A stretch of DNA of 64,000 nucleotides, from positions 18,660,001 to 18,724,000 of the forward strand of contig NC_088354.1 of the NCBI RefSeq assembly GCF_036884655.1, given 5' to 3'. Below, piece after piece: positions 23,380-37,183 of the stretch. This DNA comes from Musa acuminata AAA Group. Lineage: Eukaryota; Streptophyta; Magnoliopsida; Zingiberales; Musaceae. The notes beneath the pieces are model-generated. The model ran no database searches. It was given only the letters and a program-made list of their open reading frames with translations, and was not told where the DNA came from. The position numbers were made by a program, and so were the translations under genes. Position 1 is the first letter of the stretch; every line of letters starts with the position of its first letter.

Positions 23380-24417
23380 AACGTTCTTGGTATCTCACTG
23401 CCCTTCCACATCCATCCATCAGCCCTCCACAGCCACCCAAAGTAATTCCCACAATTGCTTAAAGGATCATCGCCAAATTCCGCTGTCATCTCCACCACTA
23501 CGGATCATCCTTTGATCTCCTCGTGAATTGCAATAGATTATGGTTTCCTACCTTACTGATACTGCAATTTAATTATCCTTATTCAAAAATCTAAAAAAAA
23601 TTATTCCTATATTGCTGCATAAACTTTTCGTCATAAAGTTTTCATCTCTATGATGAAAGATACATTACATAATTCCAACCGCATAGCACAAACTGTTTGA
23701 TCTTACTACTGCATTTTTTCTATCCAAATTTCTATAAAATTTTTATGACAGCTTTGACACTTCCTAATAGCAGATTTTCCTTTGGTTTTGTCAAAAAATT
23801 CTCGAATAAACCATTGATCTTTTACGTCCAATCCGCTACACTTAAAAATCTATGCTGTAGAAAATTTCAACCGCATATTGTTGCCTTAACCCATCTATTT
23901 ACAATCTTTTTTGAATGAAATTTCTTATACACTTCATATATTATCTTGGCTTCCATCTAAGGTTAATCTATTGAGAAATTCATCTCTAAAAATGATTTTG
24001 TATTGCTGTAAATTTTCATCGTAAACCGTTGAAATTTTTCGACGAGAATTTTGCTATCGCAACTTGCACCAATTTTCTTGCTGTTGCTGCCAAAATTTTC
24101 TTGATTAAATTAGACATCCTTGCTGTCATATAAACTGAGATTTTTCTATCAATTCTCTCCTCAAATTTCTCAGGTTTTGGTAGAAATTTCATCGAGAAAC
24201 TACTGTTTCTTCGATGATAATTCTGCTCTTACAAGACAATACAATTCTGTAGTAAACTTCCACTGATTTCTATCAAATCTTTTTTGCCATCTATCACAGA
24301 TCTAAAACTTTCATCCATAGTCCTAAAACTCTACCAAACCACACCCTCAAACTACACCCAAAACAGCCACAAAACAAGCCTAAACCGCAGCCTATATCCC
24401 CCAATCCACCAACCTTT
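23380..24417 (+). other. G2 leader, no gene seen
   Basis: About 1 kb of AT-rich sequence between primer site and gag, with only short open frames (for example 23697-23918) that resemble no family I recognise. Confidence 0.6.
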
Positions 24418-25376
24418 TTGACCATCACTTCTCTCAACCTATATATGCCTTTAATCCAACAACAAAAGAGAGATCTTAACATCACAGATTTGGAGATATA
24501 TATTATGACATCTAAGGAGGCAATCAATGCTAAATTTGAAGCCTTCGAGGCGCGAATGGAAGATAAGATTCAAACTCTCTTTACCGAACTCAATTTGGGC
24601 CGACCACCAAGCCCGAAGAAACCACATTAAGGGGAGAGCTCTAACCAATCACACCAAGCCCAAATAGATAACTTCCAAGAGAGGGGAGGCTCTATGACTG
24701 ACCCCAACTATCTACGCATGAGAGTGGACTTCCCTAGATAGGAAGAAGGAGACCCGATTGGTTGGATCTTACATGCGGAGCGATATTTTCGGTACCACAA
24801 AACTACGGACGCATCTATGGTAAAAATTATAGCTATACATCTTGAAGGGGATGTCATAAAGTGGTTTGACTAGTTTAAACACACTCATGGAGTCCTCTCA
24901 TGGCAACAATTCAAAGAAGGACTACTGATCCGCTTCGGACCAATCGATTACGAGAACATTGAGGGATAACTAGCAAAGATCCGACAAACCTCCACCATTC
25001 AAGAGTACCAAACTAGGTTTAAAAGTTTATCTAATCAAACTTGTGATTGGTCTCAAAAACAGCAATTGGGGACCTTCATTGAGGGCTTGAAGCTGGAGAT
25101 CCGGGGAGAAGTTAAAGCACGACAACCGTACACACTTATGGCAGCCATCTCTTTCGCACGATTTCAAGAGGAGCGATTGAACCATGAAGCCCGGAGGACT
25201 AGGGTTGCTCCCCAACGAGCAATATCGAAGCCCTCAACCCCCCTACTATCAACCGAGTCCCTACACTAAAAAGTTTGACAAGAGAAGAACTTCAGGAGTG
25301 ATCTGCGAAAGGGTTATGTTGGCATTGCGACGAACCGTGGAGCCGTAAGCATCGCTGTAGTAAAGGGAGACTTCTT
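24418..25376 (+). pseudogene. G2 Gag
   Basis: A coiled-coil-like start (24508-24630, EAINAKFEAFEARMEDKIQT) leads into the retrotransposon Gag domain: GDPIGWILHAERYFRYHKT near 24750, a WQQFKEGLLIRFGP segment near 24900 and a GTFIEGLKLEIRGEVKA segment near 25070. Three or more stops interrupt it. The expected zinc knuckle around 25290-25370 is degraded. Confidence 0.82.
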
Positions 25377-25697
25377 ATGATTGAACTAATAGGAGAAGAG
25401 ATCATTGAACATCCAAAAGAGAGCCTTGAACATGAAGAAGAAGATGCAGAAGAAGAGTCACAACCGAATGAAGTTACGGTACATGCACTAGCCGGCTACT
25501 CAAACCCGCAAACAATGAAAGTTGGAGGCCTTCTCAAACAACAACTGATCACTATTCTCATTGACACGGGCAGCACTAATAACTTCCTAAACAGTAAGGT
25601 TGCTGTCAAGATAGCCTTACCTATCGAGAATTGTAGTAGGTTTGACGTTAAGGTCGCCAACGGATGGATTTTGAAGTATGATCGTAGGCACCTGTGA
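25377..25697 (+). pseudogene. G2 aspartic protease
   Basis: 106 codons: an acidic stretch, then VTVHALAGYSNPQTMKVGG and the active site ILIDTGSTNNFL with DTG intact. The flap and downstream parts continue past a stop to about 25800. The sequence matches the plant Tekay/Reina-like gypsy protease pattern, though lineage is a guess. Confidence 0.8.
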
Positions 25698-26350
25698 GTG
25701 AAACTTTTGCTACAGGACCAAGAGATAATTACATATTTCTTCCTCCTCCCTCTTGATGATCATGAGGCCATGCTCAGAATTGAATGGTTGATGACATTAA
25801 GTGATGTTTTTTAAAATTTTATGAAACAAATTATGAAATTTTACAGTAAGGGGAAACATGTGATACTGTACGGGAAACGTAGGGGCGACGTAACGATGAT
25901 TTGCACACAACAAATAGAGAAGGTTTTGCATAAAGCATGCAGCGGCTTTTTGGTACAACTTCAGTAACAAACTAAGGGAGAGCCAATAGAATTTGAAGAT
26001 CCAAACCTACTTACTTTGCTTACTGAATTTTTAGATATATTTGACGAACCACACAACCTACCTCTTACCCGTCGGTATGATCATTTATATAACGATTCTT
26101 CCAAGCAAACCTCTAGTAAATACTCGGCATATCAGTATCTACATTTCCAGAAGGATGAAATAGAAAGGATTGTAAAAGAGATGCTCGAAACAAGAGTTAT
26201 TCGGCCAAGTTGCAACCTCTACTTTTCACCGGTGCTACTTGTACACAAGAAGGACGGAACATGATAAATATGCGTTGATTATCGAGTTCTCAATGACATA
26301 ATCATCAAGGATAAATAACCTATTCCAATAGTAAATGAATTGCTAGATTA
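25698..26350 (+). pseudogene. G2 reverse transcriptase, N-terminal fragment
   Basis: After protease remnants, 26016-26264 reads the linker to RT (ELLTEFLDIF-like start, EIERIVKEMLETRVIRPS, then SPVLLVHKKDG). A stop follows, and the next motif (CVDYRVLND) is still visible to about 26340. The catalytic YVDD region is absent. Similarity ends near 26350. Confidence 0.8.
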
Positions 26351-26803
26351 AAGGAAGCATAAATCTTCTGGACCTTCGATCCGGGTATCGATGCGACCAC
26401 GAACCGCTTACCCATTTACCCATTGACCCGTTTACCACTTGTTTGAGGAACTGCAATCAAAGCCTCTTTTCTACCGAGTCCCACGCATTACAGTTTTGAC
26501 AAATCCGAACGTGCCTCAGTCGTCGGATCAAATAAAGATTCGTGTTTCGTTGGTGATGGGTCCACATACACGACGCAAACTCGGTCCAGCAACACCAAGG
26601 TTTGCCGCGTGGGTCGAGCTCCATGCCAGAAACCCCCAACCCTAGTGGCTTCCGCTGCCCCGGTTGTTGTTTCCCTGCGGAAATATAAGTGCCTCCGCCC
26701 ACCGCCTCCTCCTCAAGGACCTCCTTGCTTCCTCCTGACACAACCATTCTTTGGAAGTAGTAGAAGAAGGGCAAAGGAAGAGAAGAAGTATAAGGGGGGC
26801 AGA
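26351..26803 (+). promoter_or_regulatory. Promoter and 5' leader of the CCT epsilon gene
   Basis: Only about 450 bp separate the truncated G2 from the start codon. A telo-box AACCCTA lies at 26638-26644 and a weak TATA-like TATAAG at 26684-26689. A purine-rich leader (gaagaagggcaaaggaag) precedes the ATG. The transcription start is not determinable here. Confidence 0.5.
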
Positions 26804-29800
26804 ATGGCGCTGGCGTTCGACGAGTACGGCCGGCCCTTCATCATAATCAAGGAGCAGGGGCAGAAGGCGCGGCTGCGGGGCCTCGAGGCGCAGAAGGCCA
26901 ACATCTCCGCCGGGAAGGCCGTCGCTCGTATCCTTCGTACCTCGCTCGGCCCCAAGGGCATGGACAAGATGCTGCAGAGCCCCGATGGCGACGTTATCGT
27001 CAGTCAGTATTCTTCCTTCTCTGCATCCTTTGCCTCTGCTTAGATCTTGTTTTTTTCTTGCTGTTCTTAGCGATCACTTGTGGAAAAAAACCAACTTTTT
27101 TTTGAGGGGGTTTGGTGGCAATGGGAAGGGAGTGGAGCCATCAGGCTTGCTCGTTACGGTTTTTGCCTCAAGGTAAATTGTTGGACCTTTTGGACGTATG
27201 GAGAACGTGGTAATTTTTTTTTTCTCTCTGTTGATCGGTGCTTTTTGGTGAAGACGTGCGTTCTTTTGTATGATTGGTATATGGGACTTGAAGCAGGATA
27301 TCGATGGCAATGATAAAAAAAAAAATTAGTTTGGGCCTGAGAGAAAATATGATATGGATTACTAGCTTTTAAAGTAGTGCTCAATGAGGATCTGGTTTCT
27401 AAGGCTATGACATTGGAAATACAAAATAGTTTAGATGATCGTGATTACTGAAGTTGCCAGGGGACTTCTTTTACCTTGCCCCTGGCAATGCTCAATAAAT
27501 GTTGTTCTTGTACTTGCAATAGCATGCTTTAACAAATTCAAAACACTTCCTGTGTTGATCTTCACGAAGTTAAGTTTAGTAATCAAGTTTTTCATGGTTT
27601 AAGGTGCTGCCTCTGTGTTACAAGTGCATGTTCCCTGTGTGCACATAGGAACTAGCATGAAATTGATGTGTATTCATCTTGTGTCATGTGAAGCACACAC
27701 AATGACTATCATAACATGTACCATGGGGCATGCCGATGGCACTTGGCACCTTGAACCCTAAATACTGATTATAATTTCTTGGAAAATGCAAATTTTAAAT
27801 ACATTAATGTACTTGTAATTAATCTTATTGGATTAGTATGTATTGACCAGTGTGCTATGAGACACCTTGGTGTACCAATAATAATTTACTAGAAGATACA
27901 GTAGTTTCTCCGTAACACTGGTACAATATTGGGATTGTTATAGTACAGATAGCATGGTGTTTGAAACCTTGGAAATGATCTTTTGGATGGTAGACATTGT
28001 AGGACTAACTTGAAAAGATCCATACCTATTGGTTTTATCAACAACTTATGATGATAAAAACTAGAAGTTGTTGTGTGAGCATTGTATCTATTTACACTAC
28101 TGAACAGTTGGTTATGTTGTTTATAATTCCATTTATCAGGACCTTCATTTTGATTCTTATCATTGTTCTTTTATGGTATCAGCAAATGATGGGGCCACTA
28201 TCTTGGAGCAGATGGATGTTGATAATCAGATTGGCAAACTGATGGTGGAATTATCTCGTAGTCAGGACTATGAAATTGGTGATGGTACCACTGGGGTTGT
28301 TGTTTTGGCTGGTGCACTTCTCGAACAGGCTGAGAAGCTTTTGGAACGTGGTATTCATCCTATTAGAATTGCTGAGGGCTATGAAATGGCCTCTAGGCTA
28401 GCTGTGGATCATCTTGAGCACATATCACAGAAATTTGAATTTAGTGTTACCAATATAGAGCCTTTGGTGCAAACTTGCATGACAACATTATCTTCAAAAA
28501 TGTAAGTTCAGACGTCTTTATTTGATTTATCAAGGTTACATGATGATGTTCTCTGTTCTTGCCCTTTGTTATGTTTATGTCCAGTGAAATACCATTAATA
28601 TCTTTATCAGAGCATCATACAACAATTTTTATTAATTCTTGTTAATATCTTGCTCTTTTTTTTTTGCTGGAGCTAACCAGTTTATTTTATTTCGTTTGCT
28701 TATAATATTCTGTATCTTTTGAAGGACTTGGATTCTCTGGAAAGTATTTAATGTAGTCAGAATTATCGGTTTTTTTTCAAATATATGGAAGATCCCTTTT
28801 ACAGTGCAATATTTTAATAGAAATAGATGATGCCTTTGGTTAGTAAGAACTTTCTCTTGCTTCTTCTTTCTTCTCCCCCTTCTTTTTCTTGGGATATTTC
28901 CTGGACACCTATGTAAGCAATTTTCTAGTTCCATGCTGTGTCAATGATACCTACTGTGCTAGATGGCAATCAGCATAATTCATGCCATCATTAGACAATC
29001 CTTTCTTACCTGATGTATAAGGATGGTTAAAAGAGCTGCATGCAAGTTAGGGCTCCTGTGAGTCATAATTATTGATTTTCAAGATAAAGTAGCAAACAGT
29101 ATGAAAGATACAACTCAAGGAGGAATAGTGGGAAGTAAAAGGCTATCATGCATTTGTGCACTCATACCGCATGGAACTCTTGAAGCATATAAACAAAGAA
29201 TGGAAAAAAAGTTGATTATTCTATTCCCTTATCTTCTAATGTAATATTCGTCGAAACATTTTTTAACCATCTTTGACTATGCCGCTGAGGTATCTCTTCT
29301 CTTTCTATTGTTCTGTCATCTGCCTATTCAATAAACAATTTATCATGATCATGATGCAGTGTTAACCGTTGCAAGCGTGCGTTAGCTGAGATTGCTGTTA
29401 AGGCAGTTCTTGCAGTTGCAGATTTGGAGAGGAAAGATGTTAACTTGGAATTAATTAAGGTTGAAGGAAAGGTCGGAGGAAAATTGGAAGACACAGAACT
29501 CATTTACGGAATTGTTGTCGACAAGGATATGAGCCACCCCCAAATGCCAAAAAGAATTGAAGAAGCAAAGATTGCTATTCTTACATGCCCATTTGAACCA
29601 CCCAAGCCAAAGACAAAGCATAAGATTGACATTGACACTGTTGAAAAATTTCAAACTCTACGCCAGCAAGAGCAGAAATACTTTGATGATATGGTCCAAA
29701 AATGCAAGGTACATATGCCAAATGTTGTTTATAGCTTTGTTCGCATTAATGAGTAACCTTTTGGAAGTGTCTGGTTTTCTAAGTAACATTTGGATTGTAG

Positions 29801-32800
29801 AAGTTTTGCAGCCTAAAATATTTTCATATTGGTCTGCTAATAGTTAGTTTCTTCTTTGCTAGAGTTGATTTTTTAAACTGTCATTTGTTTACTTATATCA
29901 ATTTCAATTTTTTAAATGTTATAAGCATTGACTTGTATAATGTCTGCAGTCATTCAACATGGAAGATACTGGTTCATATTTTGTCATTTGACCAATTATT
30001 GGGTTTTGGTTTTCAATAAATTCTTTCTGAGGTCTGCTTTTGATTGTTGTAGGATGTTGGTGCAACCCTAGTTATCTGTCAGTGGGGTTTTGATGATGAG
30101 GCAAATCATTTATTGATGCATCGAAATTTGCCTGCTGTTAGATGGGTTGGTGGTGTTGAATTAGAATTAATTGCAATCGCTACAGGTTGGCATTTGTATT
30201 TTGTCATTCGCCTGAAAATAATAAGATAAGAAAGGGAACTTATCTTATGTTCACTATTTACACAGGTGGGAGAATAGTTCCGAGGTTCCAGGACTTGACA
30301 GATGAAAAGCTGGGAAAGGTAGGAAATACTTGAAATTCCTTCGTATAACATTTATAACTTATACAACTGAATCTATGTTCTGTTAATTGTTAATTTTTAA
30401 GTTGTTTAACTTTCAGTGTGAATTCAATATTTAGAGAACTTTTTGGAAGTCTTGGAAAATAAACTGTACAATTTTTCTTGAAATTAATCATCAATTAAAG
30501 ATTTTGTGTTAATTTTACACATCAATTATGAAATAATAATACATCCATAATAATTTCTGCTGCTGAATTGTATTGTTGGTGTTACAATGTTTGCAGCTGA
30601 TTTGTTCCATATGATTGCGGAACTTGTTTATTCCAGTTATTGGCTTCAAGTCCCTTTTCTTGCCCGTATAGAAGTTTTGACTCCAATTGCAGATTCAAAA
30701 GTGGTCCGCTTCCTAGAATAGGTACTTGTGCCAGATTTGGTTAGCTCAAATAGCTAGTAAAGGCTGTTTGTCCAGCAGAAAAGCAAGGAGAAAAAGCCTA
30801 TCTTTGAAGGGTGGTATAGTCATTAACTATCATAGTTAGGAGAGAGCATAGTAGCATATGATTAGACCATGTAAGCCCCTCTGACGATCATTTAGTAATT
30901 TTACTCTGTTATTCAGCAATAAACCATCTATTTTGTTCTTCAATTTACTTGCTGGATATTCTTCTCTTCTCTTGAACTAGAGAAGCATGCCAGCACTAAT
31001 GGTTGAAAGGTGTTAAAATGACACCTATAGTAACAAATAAGATTATGTAGTAAGGTTCCATCAGTTGAAGGTTTGATTATGCCTGAACAGAGTAGGAGTT
31101 TTAGGGTTCTAAAATTGTCTGTTTATCTTTGAAGTTAAATTTCTAGAGTGGTTTTATTAAACCAAACAAGTGGCACAACTTTCTCTAGGCTAATAAGAAA
31201 GAAGAAGAGAGGTGAGTAAGACTTGTTCAGGTTGATCATCAAAGGAACTGACAATATCTGACATATGCTTCCTCTATCTGCTTGATACAGTGTTTCTCTG
31301 GCAAGCCAACTGCCTACTTTATGATATGTACTGAATACCATGGCATGATTTGTTTCAGTACTTAAATCCTTATGACTACATTTTCAAAGTGAAATGCATG
31401 AAAGAGATCTGCTCATTGCCTTTGTAAAGTGGAAAATACAATGTTTTGATAAGCTTGTGCATGAATATACATCTGTATCTGGATTTATCTCCAATTGGGG
31501 TCAAATTTGATTCGATTTGAAGGCTTCATCCTCTAATCAGTGGTTGAGTGCCTCCTCTAGCCTCTACATGCAACTTGTATGTGAATTATTGCTAGTTGAT
31601 TTTTTTCGTTTTTTTAAGACGGATCTGCTTGCTCATTTAATGGTTTTTAATGCTTTAATCAACTTCGTTAATTGTCCTTTCTTGATTACAGTGTTCATTC
31701 TTGCCATATTTTTATACTTGCTTGCAACAATTTGTCAATCTTGCATACGAACTCAAATTGACTATGATGTAACATATATAGATTTAAGATATGGCATCTG
31801 GCTTTTGACATGCCTTGTACATGTAGACATTCTTGACTTCCTGGTATGGAGATTTTAAGTTACTGATTTTATATATAATTGGGTGTCTTAAATACTTATT
31901 ATTCAATTTTAATGTTCGTCAGTTCTGCACAGATTACTATTTTCTGAAGGGATTTTTTTTTCTGTTCATCACCAGGCTGGATTAGTTAGAGAAAAATCAT
32001 TTGGAACAACTAAGGACCGGATGTTGTATATTGAACATTGTGCTAACTCCAGAGCTGTAACAATTTTCATTCGTGGCGGTATGGTAACTCTTGGTTGTAT
32101 TTGCAGTGTGGATACTTGTTCCTCAATTTGCCTAATTATTAATTCTGTAAGAATTTGGTAAAAGAAAAATGTTGGGATTTGACTATGTGAAGTTACTTAG
32201 TTCTAAATGATGGCTTCTTGCTGAAATTTATATCTTTTGCTTAATTATTTTTAAATATTTTTTAAAAGCATGTACATTAATAACATTGCTACCTAGAGTT
32301 ATATCTCTCCATGGTTGTTTTAATAATGCTGATGTTCCATTTCATTTAGTAGAAGTGTCTAATTTGCTTTAGTGAACAATTTGGGTCGGAATAAAAGTTC
32401 TAAATCTAGTAACTAAGAATCTAAGCTGCATTTTGAAACTGTGTATCAATCTTTGAGTCATTTACTCTTTAAATTAACTGTGTATCCAAAAATATTATTG
32501 ATTGAATAATCAATATAGGATATTTGTGATTCTACATTTACTAGTTTGGGAAGAGTAGTAGGTGAAACAAATAAGTGCTCATCATCATAGCAGGTGCAGC
32601 ATGGTTGTGCTTTGACCCTTGTTACTCTTACTATGGATGGAAGTAATCATGGTGTGTTATTTTTCTGGGTATTATTTTGATCAGAGAGTTTTATGCCAGC
32701 CCCATCGAGCCAAACAATTAGTGGATGCCCTGCTGTCATGGTATGAGCTTAGGTTATGGTATTTGTCTTCACTGTCATTGTATCCGAAAAATGTTTTGAT

Positions 32801-34981
32801 CTTTCGATCCTCATTGAAAACCATATGGCATTTCTTTAAATTGGAATCTTGACACCATTGGTCATGATTAACATAAGGGATTCTAGTTAATTGAAAGAAT
32901 GTTCTGATCAATCCATAGATCATTTAGATGTGGTAACTTATAATATTGTCAATAGAGTGGGAGAGGTTGTTATGTGCACTTCTATATGTTTATGCTTTTG
33001 ATTTGATAGTAATGCCTTTCACAGATTAGACCAGTTGGCCTTGGTTCATTTGAATTTGAAATGATATTATGATTATGACGCTACAGGTAACAAAATGATG
33101 ATAGACGAAACTAAGCGTAGTCTTCATGATGCACTTTGTGTGGCAAGGAATCTGATCCGTAGCAATTCAATTGTTTATGGTGGTGGCTCTGCAGAATTAT
33201 CTTGCTCAATTGCTGTAGAAGCTGCTGCAGACAAATATCCTGGGGTTGAGCAGGTGAAATATTCTGGTCCTGTCACATATTGTTCTGAATATTCTAACCC
33301 CTAACGTTCATGTTCTGTTTTCCTGTATCCTCTTTCAGTATGCTATCAGGTCCTTTGCTGAAGCTTTAGATTTTATTCCGATGGCTCTTGCTGAGAACTG
33401 TGGCCTCCCACCTATTGATACTGTTACAGCTGTCAAATCTCAGCAAATTAAGGTATGCTGTTAATTAACCAATCTGCAACATTTATCTGTACGATATATG
33501 CGGGTTGAGAGTTTGTGTTCCTCTATCGTTTTCTACATTGTTGCTTGTACAATCTTATGGAGACTCGTAGTGAGAGTCCATGCTTCCTCTACCATTTTCT
33601 ACATTGTTGCTTGGTATGTGACATTTGCACTGAGGTGTTCATGAGCTTTTTGTCCAAGTATAGTTGTGCTACTGTCCTTTTTTTGCACAATGTATCTTTT
33701 AATGGAACACTATCCATAGAATCAGCTGGCAAGACACAGATCAGCTGATGAATTGTGTTGCTGGGAACCCCCTACCCCTCCTAGAAGGGAAACTAGTAAA
33801 CCGCTAATTATTAATATGATATTTTCCTTTTTATGGTATCTGTCTTTTAGTAAGTTCGGTAGTGACTTCTACCGCTTACTTTGATCATTTTCTTTGGTAT
33901 AATCTTATTCAAGATTTGAAAAAGGTTAACTTCTGACAAGGTCAGAAATCCTTGTTATCAGAATCTTCTTTTTTCCTGAAAAAAATGTTCTAGACTTGAA
34001 ACTAACCATTTTATGTAGGTAACCCAGCTGGGCCTTCCTGATTGAATCTCCTCATATTGGTACTTTGCAGCTCCAAATTTTATTGTCGATGATGAAACTG
34101 AGGAAAAGGAAGGCCTACAGCTTAGATTTTAATAATGCACTACGAGTACTGGTGGCAAAAAAGTTCATTTTGTAAATTTAGTTTTCATAGCATCAGCAGT
34201 GCAAACACTTGATTGACATGCAACCAAAGGTTTAAATGTTTTGAGGGTAAATGCTTTAAATCTAAGCTTGATAATGACATTCTTTTAACATGTTTTATTC
34301 ATGATAAGCTAAAAACGTTCTTCCATATATTGGTCATGTCCTAACAATATCACAAACATATCCCTACATATAGTAGGTGTTTAGATGCCTCAGCATGTTG
34401 TGCTGTGATAATTTACTGTCAATTAATCACAGCCATCAACCTCATTGCTGTATACCTCTCTTAGGAGATGTCATGGCCAAGGCCGTATTTTATTCTTGAA
34501 TTGTCTTTTGTCAGCTTCTTTCCCATTAGCCAACATCATGTCGACATATATGGTGTTTAAACTGTTCATGTCTATTATATGGCATGCCACATATGATTCT
34601 CATGCGTTTGCCTTAAAGCATTTTTTCCTGAGAGCATTTGCGGGTAGCTACGATCAGTTTTGTTTTTTTTCTGAATGAGGTAGGTACAAATCAGTTGCTT
34701 TTAATAATTGGCATACATTGTATCCTTATCGTCACTCAGAATATTTCATGTTTATGTGAAGCTTAAACAATGAATGTTTTGTCTTCATAATTTTCCCATT
34801 GTTGGTGCAGGAAAATAATCCTTATTGTGGTATAGATTGCAACGATGTTGGGACAAATAACATGATGGAGCAGAATGTATTTGAGACGCTGATTGGCAAA
34901 CAACAACAGATCTTGCTGGCAACTCAAGTAGTGAAAATGATTTTGAAGATTGATGATGTGATCACTCCATCCGCCTATTGA
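26804..34981 (+). CDS. CCT5: T-complex protein 1 subunit epsilon (CCT5 chaperonin)
   Basis: Nine coding exons: 26804-27002, 28183-28501, 29360-29708, 30053-30185, 30266-30318, 31976-32078, 33087-33253, 33339-33452, 34811-34981. They sum to 1608 nt, 535 residues plus stop, the usual plant CCT5 length, with GT-AG introns that all keep frame. The protein is one of eight different subunits of the cytosolic chaperonin ring that folds actin, tubulin and other proteins using ATP. Visible group II chaperonin motifs: [13 protein letters not shown] (44-56), [15 protein letters not shown] (68-82), GDGTTGVVV (99-107), the catalytic-type aspartate in [12 protein letters not shown] (D400) and GGGSAE (417-422). 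The C-terminus ends [11 protein letters not shown]. Exon 1 is far richer in GC than later exons, as in grasses and related monocots. No defect seen. Confidence 0.97.
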
Positions 34982-37183
34982 TTTTGGAGGATAAGTTCCT
35001 AAGCTAAGATCTATTTGTCAGAATTTGCTATGGCTAAGTGGGATATAAGCATTATCCTTGCATCCAAAGACTCTCATTGCATCTCTTTTGTGCTTTCTTA
35101 ATGATTTATGAGTGTACAATGTCAGTCTTGCGACAATTTTGTCACCGGCCAATCTATCGGCATCATATGTATTTCGTTTCATTTGGTTCTTTCCAAATGG
35201 GAAATTGGAAAAGAAGACTGACTGTATGCACTTGAAGTCTGGATTTGATACACTGCAACTCTTGATGTTCTAGGAATCTGGGTAGCTAGAATTTCTTTCA
35301 GGGCCTGACATAAGTATCTTTCTTGATTGGAAAGCTTTGATGCTTGAATGATGCAAATATTAGCTGTCCGATAGATTGGACAGCAGTATCAATTTGCCTT
35401 TCGGATAGGTTGTGGAATCAATTTGCCTTTCGGATAGGTTGTGGAATTTTAACATAGTGACCGATGATGGCCTTCGGCTCATCAATATCAATTCTAGGGA
35501 AGCTAGTTTGAACTTCAAACTTTTCGCCAGAAAGCTGGTCAGTTTAAGCTTATTTACTGTTTCCATGTAGTGAAAATTAATTGTGAGATTATATATGACA
35601 TGTATATTTGTATCTTTCACTTATGATAATTGGAAACAGTATCTATTTCCACTATTTACCTTGAAGGATGTTTTTATATTTTTTGCAATGGTGTATGCAT
35701 ATTTCAAAAAAAAGAAAAAAAGTAGAAAATATTTTAGGTATATTTCAAAAAAAAAATCTAAGTATCACCTGTGTTGGTGCTCCATGTGTCGTTTATGTTG
35801 AACATGGAAGGTCAAAAGAATAAAGAAATAGATTATAGTAGTTTAATAAAATTGGATGGTAATAATTAGCTGTCCACATTATTGGGATAAGAACGAAAGA
35901 TTACCTATTAGTTGGATTCGAGTTCACAAGTAGGAAAACATATATTTTGAGTGTTCCACTTTTGACATTCTTATAGCTGAAAGAATCTTTAAAAAGCCAA
36001 AATATGTTTTTAACTCCTGAATGAATAAGATTCCTTCATCCGATGCAATACGCAAAGGAGCATTTGGTCGTCCAACCGATGAAGGCACCACAGCTCAGAG
36101 TCTTAAGATTCGTATCGAATTAGTTGATGACACCAAGCCAAGCTCGTTGCCTTGCCGTGGAATGTGCTCCTTTGCTGTGTCGAATCAAGATTTGGGCCAA
36201 CTTCCTGATTCCAATAAAAAAAAAATATATGTAAAGCTGAAGCATCAATCAGTAATGATGAAGTCAATCTGGTTCATCACAACCATAAAAAAAAGAGTGC
36301 ATCTGTTACTTCGTTATTTACATTGGAAAAATAGCACAAGTATTTAATTTCCTATATATATATATGTATGTACGGAAAAGATCACATCTCTAAACAAACA
36401 TCCTAATGATTCAAAGGATTCGGGTTCGAGCTAGCATTTCATAATCTACCATCCGTGTGATGTGTAAATATCATCCGCAGAGCAGCAACTTGGCCGTCTC
36501 ATTAATAGTGTGGTTGGCACCACTGTCATTGAATCATCGATCATAAATTCATCTCTGAAATCAGCAATTGAATCCCTTCCATCACCATAACACAGCCAGG
36601 AGGAATTAATTGGGTGTGAGATGTGGTGAGCTAATATGTTTGACATTGATGCCAAAAGATCCGTTCGAGTACGCCTTAAAGCAATAATGATACAGAGGGA
36701 GGGACCAAGTCAAAGGCCTCTCTCTTTGGATCTGCAATTGCCCCCACTCGTCAAAGGTGGCCGCTTTAAAGCATTGCAGCGTATCTGCACAACATATATC
36801 AAACCCCAAGCAATTTGTTCATTGGTCGCTTGCGATGTATGAACAAGAAAAGTACTTCAACTGGCTCTAGCTTAGAACACAGGGATACCATTGACACCAT
36901 TTGGATGCATAGAGTCATAACATCGTTATTCTGCAGCCAATCAATGAAACGAGAGAAAGAAAACAACAAGTTGACACACTGCAAATTGCTAAGTAGCTAA
37001 CGACACAGCTTTTCATCCAATTCCATCATCACCACCTGCGCACTTCCCCGAGCTCGGCCATGCATTTAATGAGTTTTTTTGTTATGTACAAGAGTTATGT
37101 GCGCAAGAGGAGCTTTTGATTGATTATACGTCAGGAGAAACCCAAGCTTGCTGCAAAGAATCAACAGGGGTCAGGAGATGATG
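34982..37183. other. Intergenic region between the two convergent genes
   Basis: Holds the 3' UTRs of both genes. A 29-bp tandem duplication is at 35388-35445, an A-rich stretch at 35707-35760, and a short TA repeat at 36353-36367. Short open frames here (for example 36021-36347) resemble nothing I recognise. Confidence 0.7.
35388..35445 (+). repeat. 29-bp tandem duplication downstream of CCT5
   Basis: Two identical copies at 35388-35416 and 35417-35445, about 400 bp after the stop codon, within a possible 3' UTR. Confidence 0.9.

Larger units (their letters stand above)
23021..26350 (+). mobile_element. Ty3/gypsy retrotransposon G2, 3' truncated
   Basis: 5' LTR 23021-23365, primer site, 1 kb leader, gag, protease and the first part of RT in order. 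Sequence related to RT fades near 26340, and no RNase H, integrase or 3' LTR follows, so the 3' two thirds are missing. What comes next is the promoter of the CCT epsilon gene. It inserted into the G1 integrase. Confidence 0.85.

Noticed and set aside
26609..27043. Longer open frame over CCT5 exon 1
   Set aside because: It reads into intron 1 and starts upstream without similarity; the family start [11 protein letters not shown] is at 26804.
31517..31858. 113-codon hydrophobic frame
   Set aside because: Lies in CCT5 intron 5, same strand, no recognisable motif.
36021..36347. 108-codon frame between the genes
   Set aside because: No family recognised, no codon or splice support. Could be a relic but cannot be supported.
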